Source: Diplodia intermedia
Lineage: Eukaryota; Ascomycota; Dothideomycetes; Botryosphaeriales; Botryosphaeriaceae
DNA: 64,000 nt
NCBI GenBank assembly: GCA_021495925.1
Contig: JAKEKT010000083.1
Location: 62,001 to 126,000 of the forward strand
Reading direction: 5' to 3'
Made by a program: the position numbers and the translations under genes. The number at the start of each line of letters is the position of its first letter. The first letter of the stretch is position 1. Below, piece after piece: positions 30,924-42,012 of the stretch. The notes beneath the pieces are model-generated. The model saw only the letters and a program-made list of their open reading frames with translations, was not told the DNA's origin and ran no database searches.

Positions 30924-31649
30924 GCCACCGAGTGGACCGAGTCACCTCTACTGGGCTCCATCCCCCACTTGTTCACCCTAATCCTCGAGACCACCCGACT
31001 GAGCCGCGCGGCCCCGCTAAACGACGCCCTCATGGCGAAAGCCCAAGGCTACCTGGACGAAACCCGCGAGGACAATCTCCGCCTGGCATCCTTCCGATCG
31101 CGCATCGCGGCCGAACACGACGAGCCGGAGCCGACGCTGGAGCTCGAAGTCCACTGCATCCCGCGCCTGTACCTCCTCGCCCTGGAGATCTTCCTGCTCA
31201 AGATCACGGGTCCCGCGACCACCCGCGCCGCCAGCCCGGCGATCCAGAAGCGCGCCGACGCGGCCCACGCCCTGTTCCGAACCGCGCCCTTCCGGCCCGT
31301 CCACGACGAGATGCGCTTCGGCCCCGATCCCGCCTACCCCTTCACCGAGAGCATCTGCTGGCCGCTGCTGATCGTCGGTTGCGCGACTGCTCGGGAAGAG
31401 CACGTTGCGGCCCTGAAGGCCGTCTTCCTCGATCTCTGGAGGGTGCGCTACAGCGGCTACGTAAGGAGGGTGATTCGCGTCGTCGACGCCGCTTTGGAGA
31501 CGAATCGCGCGTGTTGTTGCGAGAGCAGGGATGCTCCGTTTTCCGAGACTGCTGCCTCGGCTGCTCCGCCGTCTGCATCTACGCCCCCGGTGGATGGCCT
31601 GGACGTCCTGCTTCACGCCCAGGGATCGGGTTGGGGGAGTTTCGGCTGA

Positions 31650-33371
31650 CGATGACAGAGAGGCGTTTTTCGCCATCGTCCTCCCTCGACGCTTTCGCAG
31701 TCGTGCATGACGGGCGGGCGGCAAGAGCTGGAAAGCCCGGAACTTGGATCTTGATGTTCGTTCGGTTGGTTTTGTGCCGCGGGCTAACCCACGCGTCGCC
31801 GGCGCGTTTTGCTGGACGTGACTGTCACGGCCGAGGCGATGAGAGAGCCCCCCGCTGAGCTGAGCTGTTCGTCGAGGAGGCGGGGGAGGCGGATGGGCGA
31901 CGACGACGACGACTCGGCGATGGCCGGTTCGTGGGCCGTGAGGATGCACGCACGCCGCTTTTGGCGGCGGCGAGGGCGGCGGCGATGGGGTCGGTCGTGC
32001 TGGCCCGTCTACGTCGCGTTGGCTGCTCGCGTTGACGCTTTCTTCTTTGGAGGCGGGGGAGAGCCGCGCCACGCCACGCCGCCGGGATGGGCCGGACTGG
32101 GCGTTGCTCACGCTTCGTGTCGGCTTTGAGCTGCCGTTGCCGTTGCTGTTGTCGCTGTGGATGTTGTTGCGCGCGGGTGGTCGTCGGGTCTGAAGCTCGT
32201 GTCATTTCGTCGGGTGCTGTCGCTCTGCTGGCGGCCGGGGAGGGAGGATGGAGGTCTAGGTGTTGAGGGGGCGTGCAAGTCACTTATATCCTAGAGATGG
32301 GAGGTTGGGGCGCATGATGCTCCAAGAGCGCGATTAAACGGACTGCGGTGAGAATTCCGCCATGGCCGAGGATGAGGTGTCTCGCGTCCAGGTCGAGCCC
32401 AATGATGCGTTTTTGCGCCCTCGTCTGCATCTGGATTCCGAGGGTTGGGAGGTTGGAGGTTACATACTCCCGCATTTTCCCTGCCGATCGCAAACAGTCA
32501 TGGTATCTTATGGGGAGGCACCAGCGCAAAAGTGCGTGATTGGTCGGTTATTCTGCTTCAGCTTTCCTCATCGGGCAAGGCGCCCACGTCGCTCTGTCGT
32601 CGTCGTTCGTCGCCGGTTTGGGCATCTGGGATACTTACTGGGAGGGCGGAGCTGCTGTGAAGCGGCTTAGAGGCGCGCGGAAACGATACACGATGGGGAC
32701 GCTGTTTTCCCACCGCATTTCAGAGCTACGTTGTGCATGGCGTGTGCCAGATGGGGTTTGGTTGACGTTGGCATTCAAAGTTTCAGTTTGCACCACCCCC
32801 ACCACCCCCTTCCACTCCCATCGCCGCCGGCCCCCCCTGCACGAGTTACGGCCAACACACTCTACCATGGACTCCGAGCGCGCGAACGGCCGGACGAGCG
32901 AGGACGGGAAGTCCATGCTCGTTCTATAGAAGGATCACCACAGAAGGGAACGGGCCCCTGACCTCAGAGTAGAGCCCCTATCCTTGCAACCTTCTGTGCG
33001 ATGTCACATCAGTAGCAGCTACGGAGCTAAATCGGCTAAGACAGATGCCTAGCAGGCACCAGCTCTGGTACGGGGCTGAGAAACGTCGTTCCTTGCTTTT
33101 CGTGTGACCATAGTATTTTTTGCCCGCAGCTTCGATCGTCCAAACGGCCACTGAACAAGGCTATCAGACCATCATTGCCTTCAGCCTGGGCCTGATGTGG
33201 AACATGGTCTCAGCCTGATGCTACAACGTGGTGGAGCTGCCTCGATCGTCGACATTGGAAAGCATTTTATGGGCATCATTATAATGAGCAGGCACCGCCT
33301 TTCGAATCTTTCTTCGGTCAAACTCAACTGTATACGCCACGCATGTTTTGCCGCATCTCAAACTCACGACT
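31650..33371. other. Intergenic, 1.7 kb
   Basis: GC-rich on the left, mixed on the right. Long frames in 31.0-32.3 kb are Arg/Pro-rich shadows of the regulator or of GC-rich DNA. No gene was accepted. Confidence 0.5.
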
Positions 33372-35737
33372 ATGTCTTCCTCGACGACGCAAGCTGTAGC
33401 CGACAATGGCGTGTACATGGGATTTTGGACCAACTGGTCCCGTGGGGCCATCCTTGGCGCAACTCTTACCCTCAACCACAGCGACGGCGGACTCCTCACG
33501 GCTTTCCTGGCTCTTTTTGTGACATTCACTGGCACCTGCTTCTGGCGGATCATCTGTTTTGTTCTCCACTTTGTCCTATCTTCTCAGCAACCACGTGACG
33601 GGCTTTACCACCAACAGCAAGCCATACTGCGGAACATAGCCACCGGCTCCGGCGGACTGTACAGACTCCTCACGGCGGCCTGGGCATGGCGTGGAACGGC
33701 AGCTCGTGTCTACGTCCGCATTCTTCCTCTCCTGGTTGCCACTGTTCTGATAGTATCTGGATTCGCAGTCGCGAGCGTGTTCTCCTCCAAAATCTCGACA
33801 CTCACTGGCGACGAGGTACTGCTGCTCGGCGACAACTGTTTCCTCACATACAACACCAGTGATATCGACGCGAATGACTATCTCCAATACTACAACCCCT
33901 ACACCATCACTGTGACTACAACGGCCTACACACATGCTCAACAATGCTATGCAGATAAGGGAGCTTCAAAAGACTGCAGCACTATGATAAAAAAGTCGCT
34001 CCCGATGAAAATTGACCACGACGCTGGTTGCCCTTTCTACGGCGGTATCTGCTTGAGCAACACTTCGAACATCATGATCGACACTGGGGAAATGAGCAGT
34101 CACGATGACTTTGGGATCAACGCGCCACCTCAGGACAGATTCAGCTATCGACTGATCTCGCACTGCGCACCCATCAAGACAGAGGGTTACCACAGTTTCA
34201 ACATCTCATCCGAGAAAGCTTTACGCGGAACACACAGATACTATTATGGGGCAGAAACCATGGTTTTCCCGCAATATTCTCTAATGTCCATGTACAACCT
34301 GGACCTTTCGTTGTTGTGAGTTTTACGTATTTCGGCCCCTCAAAGATCTTTACTGATGCACTCATAGCGTCCCACTACCATTCCAACTCATTCCAGAGTT
34401 GACTCGGAAGAATGCTTACACGACCTTGTTATTCCTTGGAGGGGACAATTTGGCATTCATGAAGCCAATCGATGACCTTTGGTACTCGGCGCATATACCC
34501 CATAACCGCACTGGAAAAATCGATGACGATACGACTACTGTGACAATGTATAGCAAGGATGAGTTTATGACTGCGCTCGCATGTTTCACACAGCAGCAGT
34601 TTTGCAACCCAAATCTACCCACCGAGTCCGGATGCAGTGCTGTCAGTAATATTGGCAATGGCTTAGCAGAAATCTCCAACGATATCTGGAAAACCGAGAA
34701 CCAGAAAGCATCCGTTGGATTTATCTTCAACGATACGGGCTTCTTCGACATGCCGCGTGTGCCCAGGGCGCTTGGGGCATCCTCACTCCTCTCTCGCGCC
34801 AGCAGCTCAGGAGGACTCGGAGCGCCGCTACCAAACAACCAATGGCAGCTTGAAGTGCAGAGCTGGTTCAACACAACCTTGGCCATCCTTCAACGAAAAA
34901 TTGTTGAAAAGGCAACTGGCTCCAGGAATGAGTTCATCGACAAGTACGCCGTGCGTCCGAAGACGAACGCGCAATGGACGCGATGTCGAAGCCAGGTGTG
35001 TGCAACTTTCTTTGAAACGGACTATCACCCGAGATAAGGTCCCCTCACAGATCCTTATCGCGCTCCAGCATTGAAGGCCCTTGTTAATGCTTCCAATACA
35101 GAAAGTGAGAAGCACGGACTACACATCCTTCAGCGTTCTTGGTCTCGCCCTCACCCTGGGGATCGGATCTCTCATCATCGTCATATCGTACGCGATCGAA
35201 CCGCTCACTACATTCATTCAAAAGCGCAGAAACACGCATTCCTACCAACGTTTCGAGTGGACCATCAACGAAACTCTCCAACTGCAACGCCTCGCCCACG
35301 AAGAGATCGGCTTCGGCACCTGGCACAACACGGACGGCGACGTCCCCGTTACCAATCCGGATGAGAAGCTGGCACTTGTCGATCTGGACGACCCCGAGCA
35401 CCCGGCACTTGCGGCTCACACGTGCGACCCAGGTGATAAGGCGACGTCGACGCCGCCTGCCCTGAGCAACGGCCTCGAGGTCCCCTCCCAGATACCGGTG
35501 CCGCCTTGCTGTTCCTCTCCACATGCGTCACGGATTGAGAATCGAGCTTTGCCCGACAATCCTTCGCTAGTTATCTCGCCTTGCCTGGAAGGAGACGACG
35601 CGGCGTCAATGCGCTTCCAGATGCCAGTATCGAGTGGCGCCGATCTCCGAGTAAGCGCAGAACCGGAGGAGACGTCCAGGGGGAGTGCGAGGAGGGGAAG
35701 CCACTCGAGTTCGACGTCGTCCCGCCACACCCTCTAA
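33372..35737 (+). CDS. Large membrane protein with extracellular domain, fungal-specific, unknown function
   Basis: Exons 33372-34315, 34368-34995 and 35102-35737 give 735 residues; introns are 52 nt (GTGAGT, ACTGAT branch, TAG) and 106 nt (GTGTGT, CAG). Hydrophobic segments lie near residues 30-70 (two), 120-145 (ILPLLVATVLIVSGFAVASV) and about 535-560 (VLGLALTLGIGSLIIVISYA). Between the third and fourth is a ~390-residue loop with many Cys (DNCFLTYN, QQCYADK, DCSTMIKK, GCPFYGGICLSN) and N-glycosylation sites, so it is probably outside the cell or in a lumen. The ~170-residue tail is Ser/Pro-rich and cytosolic by inference. The layout matches a family of uncharacterised membrane proteins common in Sordariomycetes and Dothideomycetes. 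ATG 33372 is the first ATG of the frame. Confidence 0.82.
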
Positions 35738-36357
35738 CGGATGGGACGGTGTCGCCTGTCTACCAAGTCATCGTACATACACAAAAGGATCGACAGTCCT
35801 TCGTCTGATCATCGGAAAAGTTACGCGAGTAAAACGGAGCATGTCGCTAAATCAAACATGTTGCTGCCCATCAACGTTGAACGTGGCTGCGCCACTTCTC
35901 CAACCTGGTTCTGCATGTTTTGGGTGCTCGGGGAGAAGATGCTTGGCCCACAGCCACGTCAAGGCCGAGCTTAGTGGCATAGTCGCATGGTTTCTATTCT
36001 CGATGTTGCCGAGGCTGGTCATTGAACGCCCATTTGCTAAATCCGCTCCACTACTGCGCACTGTCGTTCACTTGTATCACTTCGCTTCGATTTACGGAAC
36101 TTTATAAGGGATGGGAAATGGTATTGCTTATTTAGCATAAGTCGTGACATATAGAAAAAGACTATCCTTCGTGCTCTGTCCTCGTCAAAGGTATACTCGA
36201 GTAAAACATCGGCATCTCGCCCTAGAAGCGAATTTTTGGGGTATTACAAAGAGAAAAAAAAAAAGATGTGTGGGTATCGCCATATATCCTCCTGTCCTTC
36301 CATCATCACCCGCAACCGCCTCCCCCTCCCATCCACCTCCGCCGCCTCCTCCTCCAT
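35738..36357. other. Convergent 3' flanks, nothing seen
   Basis: 620 bp between the stop codons of two membrane-protein genes. An A12 run is near 36252. Confidence 0.55.
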
Positions 36358-37581
36358 CTACCAATGCAACGGCGTCTCATCCGACGCCCCATCATGCTTC
36401 GAAAAGTCATTCGTCGACGACGCACTACTACTCCTCCCACCATGTCCCTGCCCGGGCATCTTCCCCGGGGGGTTCGCGCTCTCAACCTCGACCGTAAACT
36501 CCCTCTTCTGCGTGATGTGCCCGAGGTCCTGCAGGGCGTGGTCGGTGCCCGACTTCATCGGGTTGTCGGCGTGGTCCTTGGCGCCGGGCACGCCGAACTC
36601 GCGGCGGTCGCGCACCAGGCTGGAGTGGTGGCCGTTGCCGGCTTCCTCGCTGCCGCCGCTGATGTCGTGCACGGCTTCCTGCGCGATGCGCCGGATCAGG
36701 TTCGCCATGGACAGCTCGATCTTGAGCTTGACGGTGTAGGCGACGGGGTGGAATTGGATGAAGACGGCGCCGTTGGAGAGGAACATGGTGCCGATGATGA
36801 GGAACTGGGTGGAAGGTGAGCGGTTAGCTAAGAGGGTGGGTGGGTGGTAGTGGTGGTGGTGGCTTACGTCCATGCCGACGGAGATCAAGGCGATGCGCGT
36901 GTTGAAGGCGGCGAGGCGGTTGTATTTTTGGAGGCCGTTGGCCACGAGCCGCTTCTTGACTTGGGCGATGAAGAACCAGTTGAGGACGGCGTCGTTAGCG
37001 CCGATCAGGACTTTGGTGATCTGGGCTACGGGTCAGTTGCTGTTCGGTGGGAGGTGGCGTGGCTGGCGGTACCTTGTCCCAGATGTTGTTGATTTGAACG
37101 AAAGTGTCGTTGATGCCGAGGTGGGCGGGGATGAAGATGCAGAAGACGGAGATATTGATGCAGGTGGTGAAGCAGATTGTCGCGATGCGGATCTTCCTGA
37201 GCAGCTTCTTGTCGGTTGTGATGATGGCAATGCGGTTGATGATGATCTGGAGGATGAATTGGATCTCAACGACCCAAAGAATGACTGGACAAGGGTCAGC
37301 AAGGCGATAGCCCGACGGAAGGGGGGCCATTGCTTACCAATGGAGAAGAATGCGCCAAAGGCCGACTCGATGTAGCCGAGCAGGAACAGCCAGGCAATGA
37401 TGCCCATGGCGGCATTGACGACCAGTTCGGACCACACCATCCACACGAACAGGTTGCGCAGCGGATCGCGCATCGAACTCGTGACTTTCCATGCGTCCCA
37501 TGCCGTCAGGTAGCCGAAGCCGATGGTGAAGCCTGCGGCCACACAGGCGATCTTGATATCCGTCTGCGAAGCCTCAGACAT
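36358..37581 (-). CDS. Multi-TM fungal membrane protein, unknown function
   Basis: Four exons (37338-37581, 37073-37284, 36868-37020, 36358-36804) with introns of 53, 52 and 63 nt give 351 residues. The joins are in phase: FFSI|VILWVVEIQF, IWDK|ITKVLIGAND and GMD|FLIIGTMF. About seven hydrophobic segments are spread over the first 260 residues (for example IACVAAGFTIGFGYLTA, VVNAAMGIIAWLFLLGYI, IATICFTTCINISVFCIFI). A polar ~90-residue tail rich in His/Ser/Glu follows. No catalytic motif is seen. It resembles conserved hypothetical integral membrane proteins of filamentous ascomycetes; a receptor-like role would be speculation. Confidence 0.8.
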
Positions 37582-40214
37582 GGTTGCGAGTCGTGTGCAA
37601 AAGATGGGCCGCCGTGCAGGGCGTAGGGGTTGGCAGGATTAAAGAGAGCGAAGTGGACCTTGGCCAGAGGCACAACCCAGACGCCGGGCAGGGGTTTTTG
37701 AGAAAAGTAGAGGGTCCATGATGGAGAAGTGAGCCGGACAGTGTTCGGGGATGTTGTGGGCCTGGGCCGAGACAGAGAGGGTCTGGGTACGGTCTTACTA
37801 TCGCCTCGAGGCGGGAGGATATCCCGGCGCTCGGACACGTTCACGGCCTGGCAGACGGTTGTGCTTCCTGTTCGGGCCCGACGTTCGCCTTGAGGCTCGG
37901 CCCTGGAGATCAAGCTGGGCGTGGTTCCGCGATTCAGAGCCACCTTTGTCAAGCTGTGCGCGGTGATTGGCCGGAAGAGAAGCCGGAAAATTCGGCAGGG
38001 CTAATTTGGGGCCATTACGTGCACCCACTAGTACTCTAACGACGGGCCGACCAGGGCCAACGCCTCTACGGGGGCAAATAATGTAGGATTCTCACGCGTT
38101 CAGGAATGGCATCATCCGTTTCCTGTATATTAGTGGGAATCCCGACTGCACAACCTCCGACTGGGAAATCCGAAAGCCGATGACGGCGGCTGCTGCGACA
38201 TGCCCACCCACATTGAGCTGCCGATATGCAAGATTGCGATAAGCTCGCCTCTCGCCTCGTGATCATGAGATCAACTACCCCACCCGTGTATCAATGATTT
38301 TCAGATCGACAAGAAGCGTCCGGGGTTGTGTCCGGAAATGCACGTCGGGAATATTAAAATGACCAACAACAACTGCCAGTCTGTGCAGCATGCGGTGACG
38401 AACTCTGATCGGACCGAGTGGCTGCGGCCCGCCTTCCAGCTGAGAGTCCGCGCACTACTTCTTCCCATTTCCGGCTTGCCCCCAGCCCGGTAACGGCGAC
38501 AGCATCTCGATCGAAGCTGCTCGACAGCTGGTGGCAACCAACCATTTCGACGGACGAACCGAGCCCCTTTTTCCTCACTGGCTGTGGCCTCATTCGAGCT
38601 GTAACGAAATCTCGGAGTGGAGCTCATTCATGCTGCTGGAACTTGCCACGAACTGGCCCACTTGTTTCAGCATTGACGATCTATGTATGAATCTTGGCTG
38701 CTCATACAACACCTGTTCACCTGTTATAGAGAGCCTCGTCAGCTTCTCTACCCCCCAGACCACGGAACTGAAGCCGCTCATCCCCGCTGACTGCATCGGC
38801 TTTTCGAGCGTCGACGCCCGTTGTCCCAAAAAGCCATGTCACCTTGCTCTCCTTTTCGCGCTGATCCTCGCCCATAAGGTACGAGCTCCGACGTTGACAT
38901 TCCACCGAGGCTACCTATTTAGCCCCAATACATAGTACAAAGAAGCGGCAGTCCAAAACTGCGACTTAGCGGATCAGCAACGAACTAAGAAAGTCTATTC
39001 GTACTTCGGCTCCCCGGCTATGCTGTGGACGGAAGGGAATCGATCGAACCGCAATCCCCACGCGCCGAAGGCACCCGGAGATAGTGGACCTCCACTCGCC
39101 GTCCGCCTAACTTTACCCGATGCTGATCAAACGCATGCTCTGGCATTCCGTTAGCCGATCAAGGCCCACTTCTAAGCTTTTCTGCCGAGCTCAAGTGGTT
39201 TCCCTCTGCCCGAGCTTTGATACGCGAACATCCTTGGCGCGAGATCCACGTGCATCAAGCACTGACGATTTGTCACTGACGACCATTGAAGCATGGCTTA
39301 CGCGTCTCGGCGGGCCAAAACAACATTGCAAAGACCTGTGGAACGCAGAAGTCGACACCCTCGGTGCTAAGTATCCGAGGCGAATTCAAGGAAATCATAC
39401 ATGAGTCCTCTGAAAAGGTCGATCCGATCTGCATTCCTGAGGGACTAGTGACGACAGCTCACTCGTTGGTTAGAATTGGGACATCACTGACGAAGGACGG
39501 TATTATCAGCTGACTTGTGTTGTTATCAGAAGTACAGTTGGTGAAGCCGTCGAGTACTTGGAAAAGTTGGCTATTCGCTCGATGGAGGAAAATCACGCGA
39601 CATCTATCCCTGTAATCTTCGCACGCACCGTTGACTTACTGGCCAAAGCTTCGGGGAAGTGGGAGGGCGGACATGCCTCCTCGAATGTCGACTTCGGCGA
39701 TATGGTCTTCTCGGTTCTTTTGTTTATTCTGACCAATAATGCGAATTCTGGAATGTCCACGAACCTCTCCACACCGGCTCTCTCGATCCAGAAGATATCC
39801 CGAGCATGCTGTTAGAAAGCTGTGCAGGTTTTTAAGAAATTTGGAGAATGTGAAGACAATGGAAGGAGAATGGAGAATGAAGGTTGAAACTCAGTCACAA
39901 GATGTTGAAGTTGCGCAGGACGGTCAGGGACGCGCGTGGCTGTCTCCCCCTCGCGTAAACCTCGATTTTGATCAACCCGGGAGAGACGACGCCGAACATC
40001 CAGCAAGGCAGACTGGTAGCCTTGCCCGACCGATAGATGGCCGTCGTCCACATCATCCCCTCTGCCGCCTCTGCCAGCACCAAGTTCCCTCCTGAATGTC
40101 GTCCGCCGGCTACCAAGACCCTCAGAAACCTCACACAGCGGCGTGGCGGAGCGGGCACGGTGCCGCTCTATCGACACAAGAAGTGCACATGGTAGCCACA
40201 GGGGTAAAAGACTG
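37582..40214. other. 2.6-kb region with no intact gene
   Basis: The left ~400 bp are promoter of the membrane-protein gene. From 38.4 to 39.8 kb several short frames have semi-protein-like content (for example around 39530-39812, EAVEYLEKLAIRSMEEN), but stops and missing starts prevent a call. Probably decayed coding DNA. Confidence 0.4.
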
Positions 40215-40619
40215 TTCACTCATCTTCCGTCCTACAGACAATGTCAGTGAATGTGTTGGCCCTGATCCAAGCGCGTGACTTACAAATCACATTGAACTTC
40301 CGGCACCACATTGTATAACGGAATGTCAATGTAACAGCCCTGTGGAATATCTGTGCAAACATCCCCACCGCCCGGTGAGTAGCCCTGACAGAAGCTTGCC
40401 GGACCCATCATCGTTCTGTGGACAGTGGTGAGAATCAATTTGGTTGGTTGCAGAATACACCAGGTTTGTGACTTACCCGTCGCTCGTAGACGCGCCTACA
40501 CTTACCTCATCGGTTACAGGCGACTCTGTGTAGTTCATTGTGACCCAGTACCACTCGTCGCCCAGCTGCCACCGGCCATTAGGATTCGAGCTAGGGTCGA
40601 AGGTAGCCGAGTCGTCACG
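40215..40619 (-). pseudogene. Coding-like Cys-containing relic, minus strand
   Basis: One stretch (40506-40619) reads SSNPNGRWQLGDEWYWVTMN up to a perfect GTAAGT donor. After a plausible CAG acceptor at 40416 a second stretch has GPASFCQGYSPGGGDVCTD, IPQGCYIDIPLYN and VQCDL up to another GTAAGT donor, and a short last exon would end TEDE. The first junction is out of phase by one base, and no start is found. The splice-site quality suggests it was a spliced secreted-protein gene until recently. Family unknown. It lies head-to-head with the M35-like relic. Confidence 0.35.
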
Positions 40620-41351
40620 TAGACACTCCAGTCAACACCGAGAGCGACTGGTACAAAGCCTGGTGGGGAACCTACGATCCAAATCTGAAAACTCTGCAAA
40701 ACGAGAAAATCAACATACGATACGAGAAACTGTCCGCTTTTAAGAAGGCCAGCTCCTACACACCCTTGACCTTCAGCTGCTATCTTCAGTCCGAATCTTT
40801 ATGTTGTAGACGTGGCTTTTCTCCGTGAGTTGATGCTGATGAACGCCCATATCGCTTCCCGTTGACTGACGATGGTACTAAAGACCGGCCTGCATGAACG
40901 ACAAAACGGACGGAAAGATTTTCATATGCCCAAGCTTTTGGAAAATCGAACCGCGGAGGAACTCCAACGCACCCAAACAGTCGAGCTTCACTCAGCTAAA
41001 TCTTGATGCTTGGAGGACGCGAGGTTCCATCCTCCTCCATGAGCTCACCCATGCAAGGTTCGGTAGTAAGTACCTTATTCCCTCCACATATATCGTGGAT
41101 GTGTCGGTGACTAACAGGCTTGTAGCTTTCGATCAAAAGTGGGAAGCAGAAGATGGAAGTCTGGAATCGGCTTATGGCCATGAAAAAGCCTGAAGTACAC
41201 ATTGCAGAACGCTGACGGGGCCGGTCGCAACGCAGACCACTATGCTATGTTTGCTTTGGCTGCGTACTTTGGCGATGGTCATGTTGACCGATTTGCGACA
41301 GAACCAGGCGCTGTGCTCAGTGGGCCACACATGAAGAGGGCAATTGAGTAG
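40620..41351 (+). pseudogene. M35-like (lysine-specific endopeptidase type) metallopeptidase, frameshifted and lacking a visible start
   Basis: Three exon-like blocks join at good splice sites: about 40628-40824, 40884-41065 and 41126-41351 (donors GTGAGT and GTAAGT; acceptors AAG and TAG). They encode KIFICPSFWKIEP, then SILLHELTHARFG with the HExxH zinc motif (HELTH), and then NADHYAMFALAAYFGDG, the conserved block that follows the metal ligands in the fungal M35-like family. Between SAYGHEK and LKYTLQNAD the frame shifts at an A5 run (41183-41187); one extra A would restore it. No ATG or signal peptide is visible upstream. Either the gene is a pseudogene or the base is a homopolymer sequencing error and exon 1 is unrecognised. 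A functional member would be a secreted protease. Confidence 0.7.
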
Positions 41352-42012
41352 CGGGTTGATCAGCACTCTGCCGTTGAATCGGACGCACCCATCGGAGGGA
41401 CTGGATGCATGGGTCATCAGTATGTAGTAAAAAAAACTTCTTGAAGCTTGCCTTTGGTCATGCAGATATGGTGTAACACTGTTGAAGCTGCATCGTGGGT
41501 GAAGACATGGCCGACATCGGCGACATGGATGCAGGAACCGACCAGATGTCACCATTTCTCCGGCCCATCTATGACTTAGCATACCTGATAGATACAGCGC
41601 TGTACCAACGAAGCGCCGAGGAGATTGTCGTCGCTTGGAGAATTCCAGCATTGGTACTTCTATACGCATTAGCGTTCGTTTGTATTGAAAATAAATTCGG
41701 ACAGGTCTGTCTACCGCGCGTAGTAATACGCACGCGTGATAAATGCAATAATCACAAGGGTTTGATCCTGACCTTGTATTTATAGGATCTTGTCTGCCCA
41801 TACGGGCAGGTAAGCTGTGATACCCGGACCAACCACCCAAAGTAGGTCGATCTGCGGTGATATTGGGTCCACCCACCCCGCATTTTGTGTGCCGGATAGA
41901 GTGGACTCTACAGGAATCACGAGAGATTACTGCGTGCGCATATAAAGACAGTTAGGACATGACTCAGGGAACGTATCTCTCCCTTCCTCGTTCACTCCAG
42001 TACAAGTACAAA
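41352..42012. other. Intergenic with SDR promoter
   Basis: Holds no accepted gene. The right end has the TATA box and leader of the dehydrogenase gene. Confidence 0.5.
41941..41946 (+). promoter_or_regulatory. TATA box of the short-chain dehydrogenase gene
   Basis: TATAAA, 67 bp upstream of ATG 42013, in CATATAAAGACA context. Confidence 0.5.

Larger units (their letters stand above)
29277..31649 (+). pseudogene. Zn2Cys6 transcription factor interrupted by a hAT-type MITE
   Basis: The frame opens at ATG 29277 (a second in-frame ATG is at 29400). It encodes a zinc cluster with cysteines at residues 70, 73, 80, 87, 90 and 97 (C-x2-C-x6-C-x6-C-x2-C-x6-C), then a regulatory region with AYSCPWLMNAILALSSHHLS. 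At base 30239 the gene is entered by a 676-bp element. Reading on, about 25 element-encoded residues precede a TGA at 30315-30317, giving a truncated 346-residue product. After the second target-site copy (30916-30923) the same frame resumes with ATEWTESPLLGSIPHLF and continues to TGA at 31647-31649. Without element and one target copy the gene would be one open frame of 562 codons. The C-terminal 241 residues look intact, so decay has not set in. No splice pair that removes the element in frame was found. It is divergent from a Gfo/Idh gene that it may have controlled. Confidence 0.85.
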
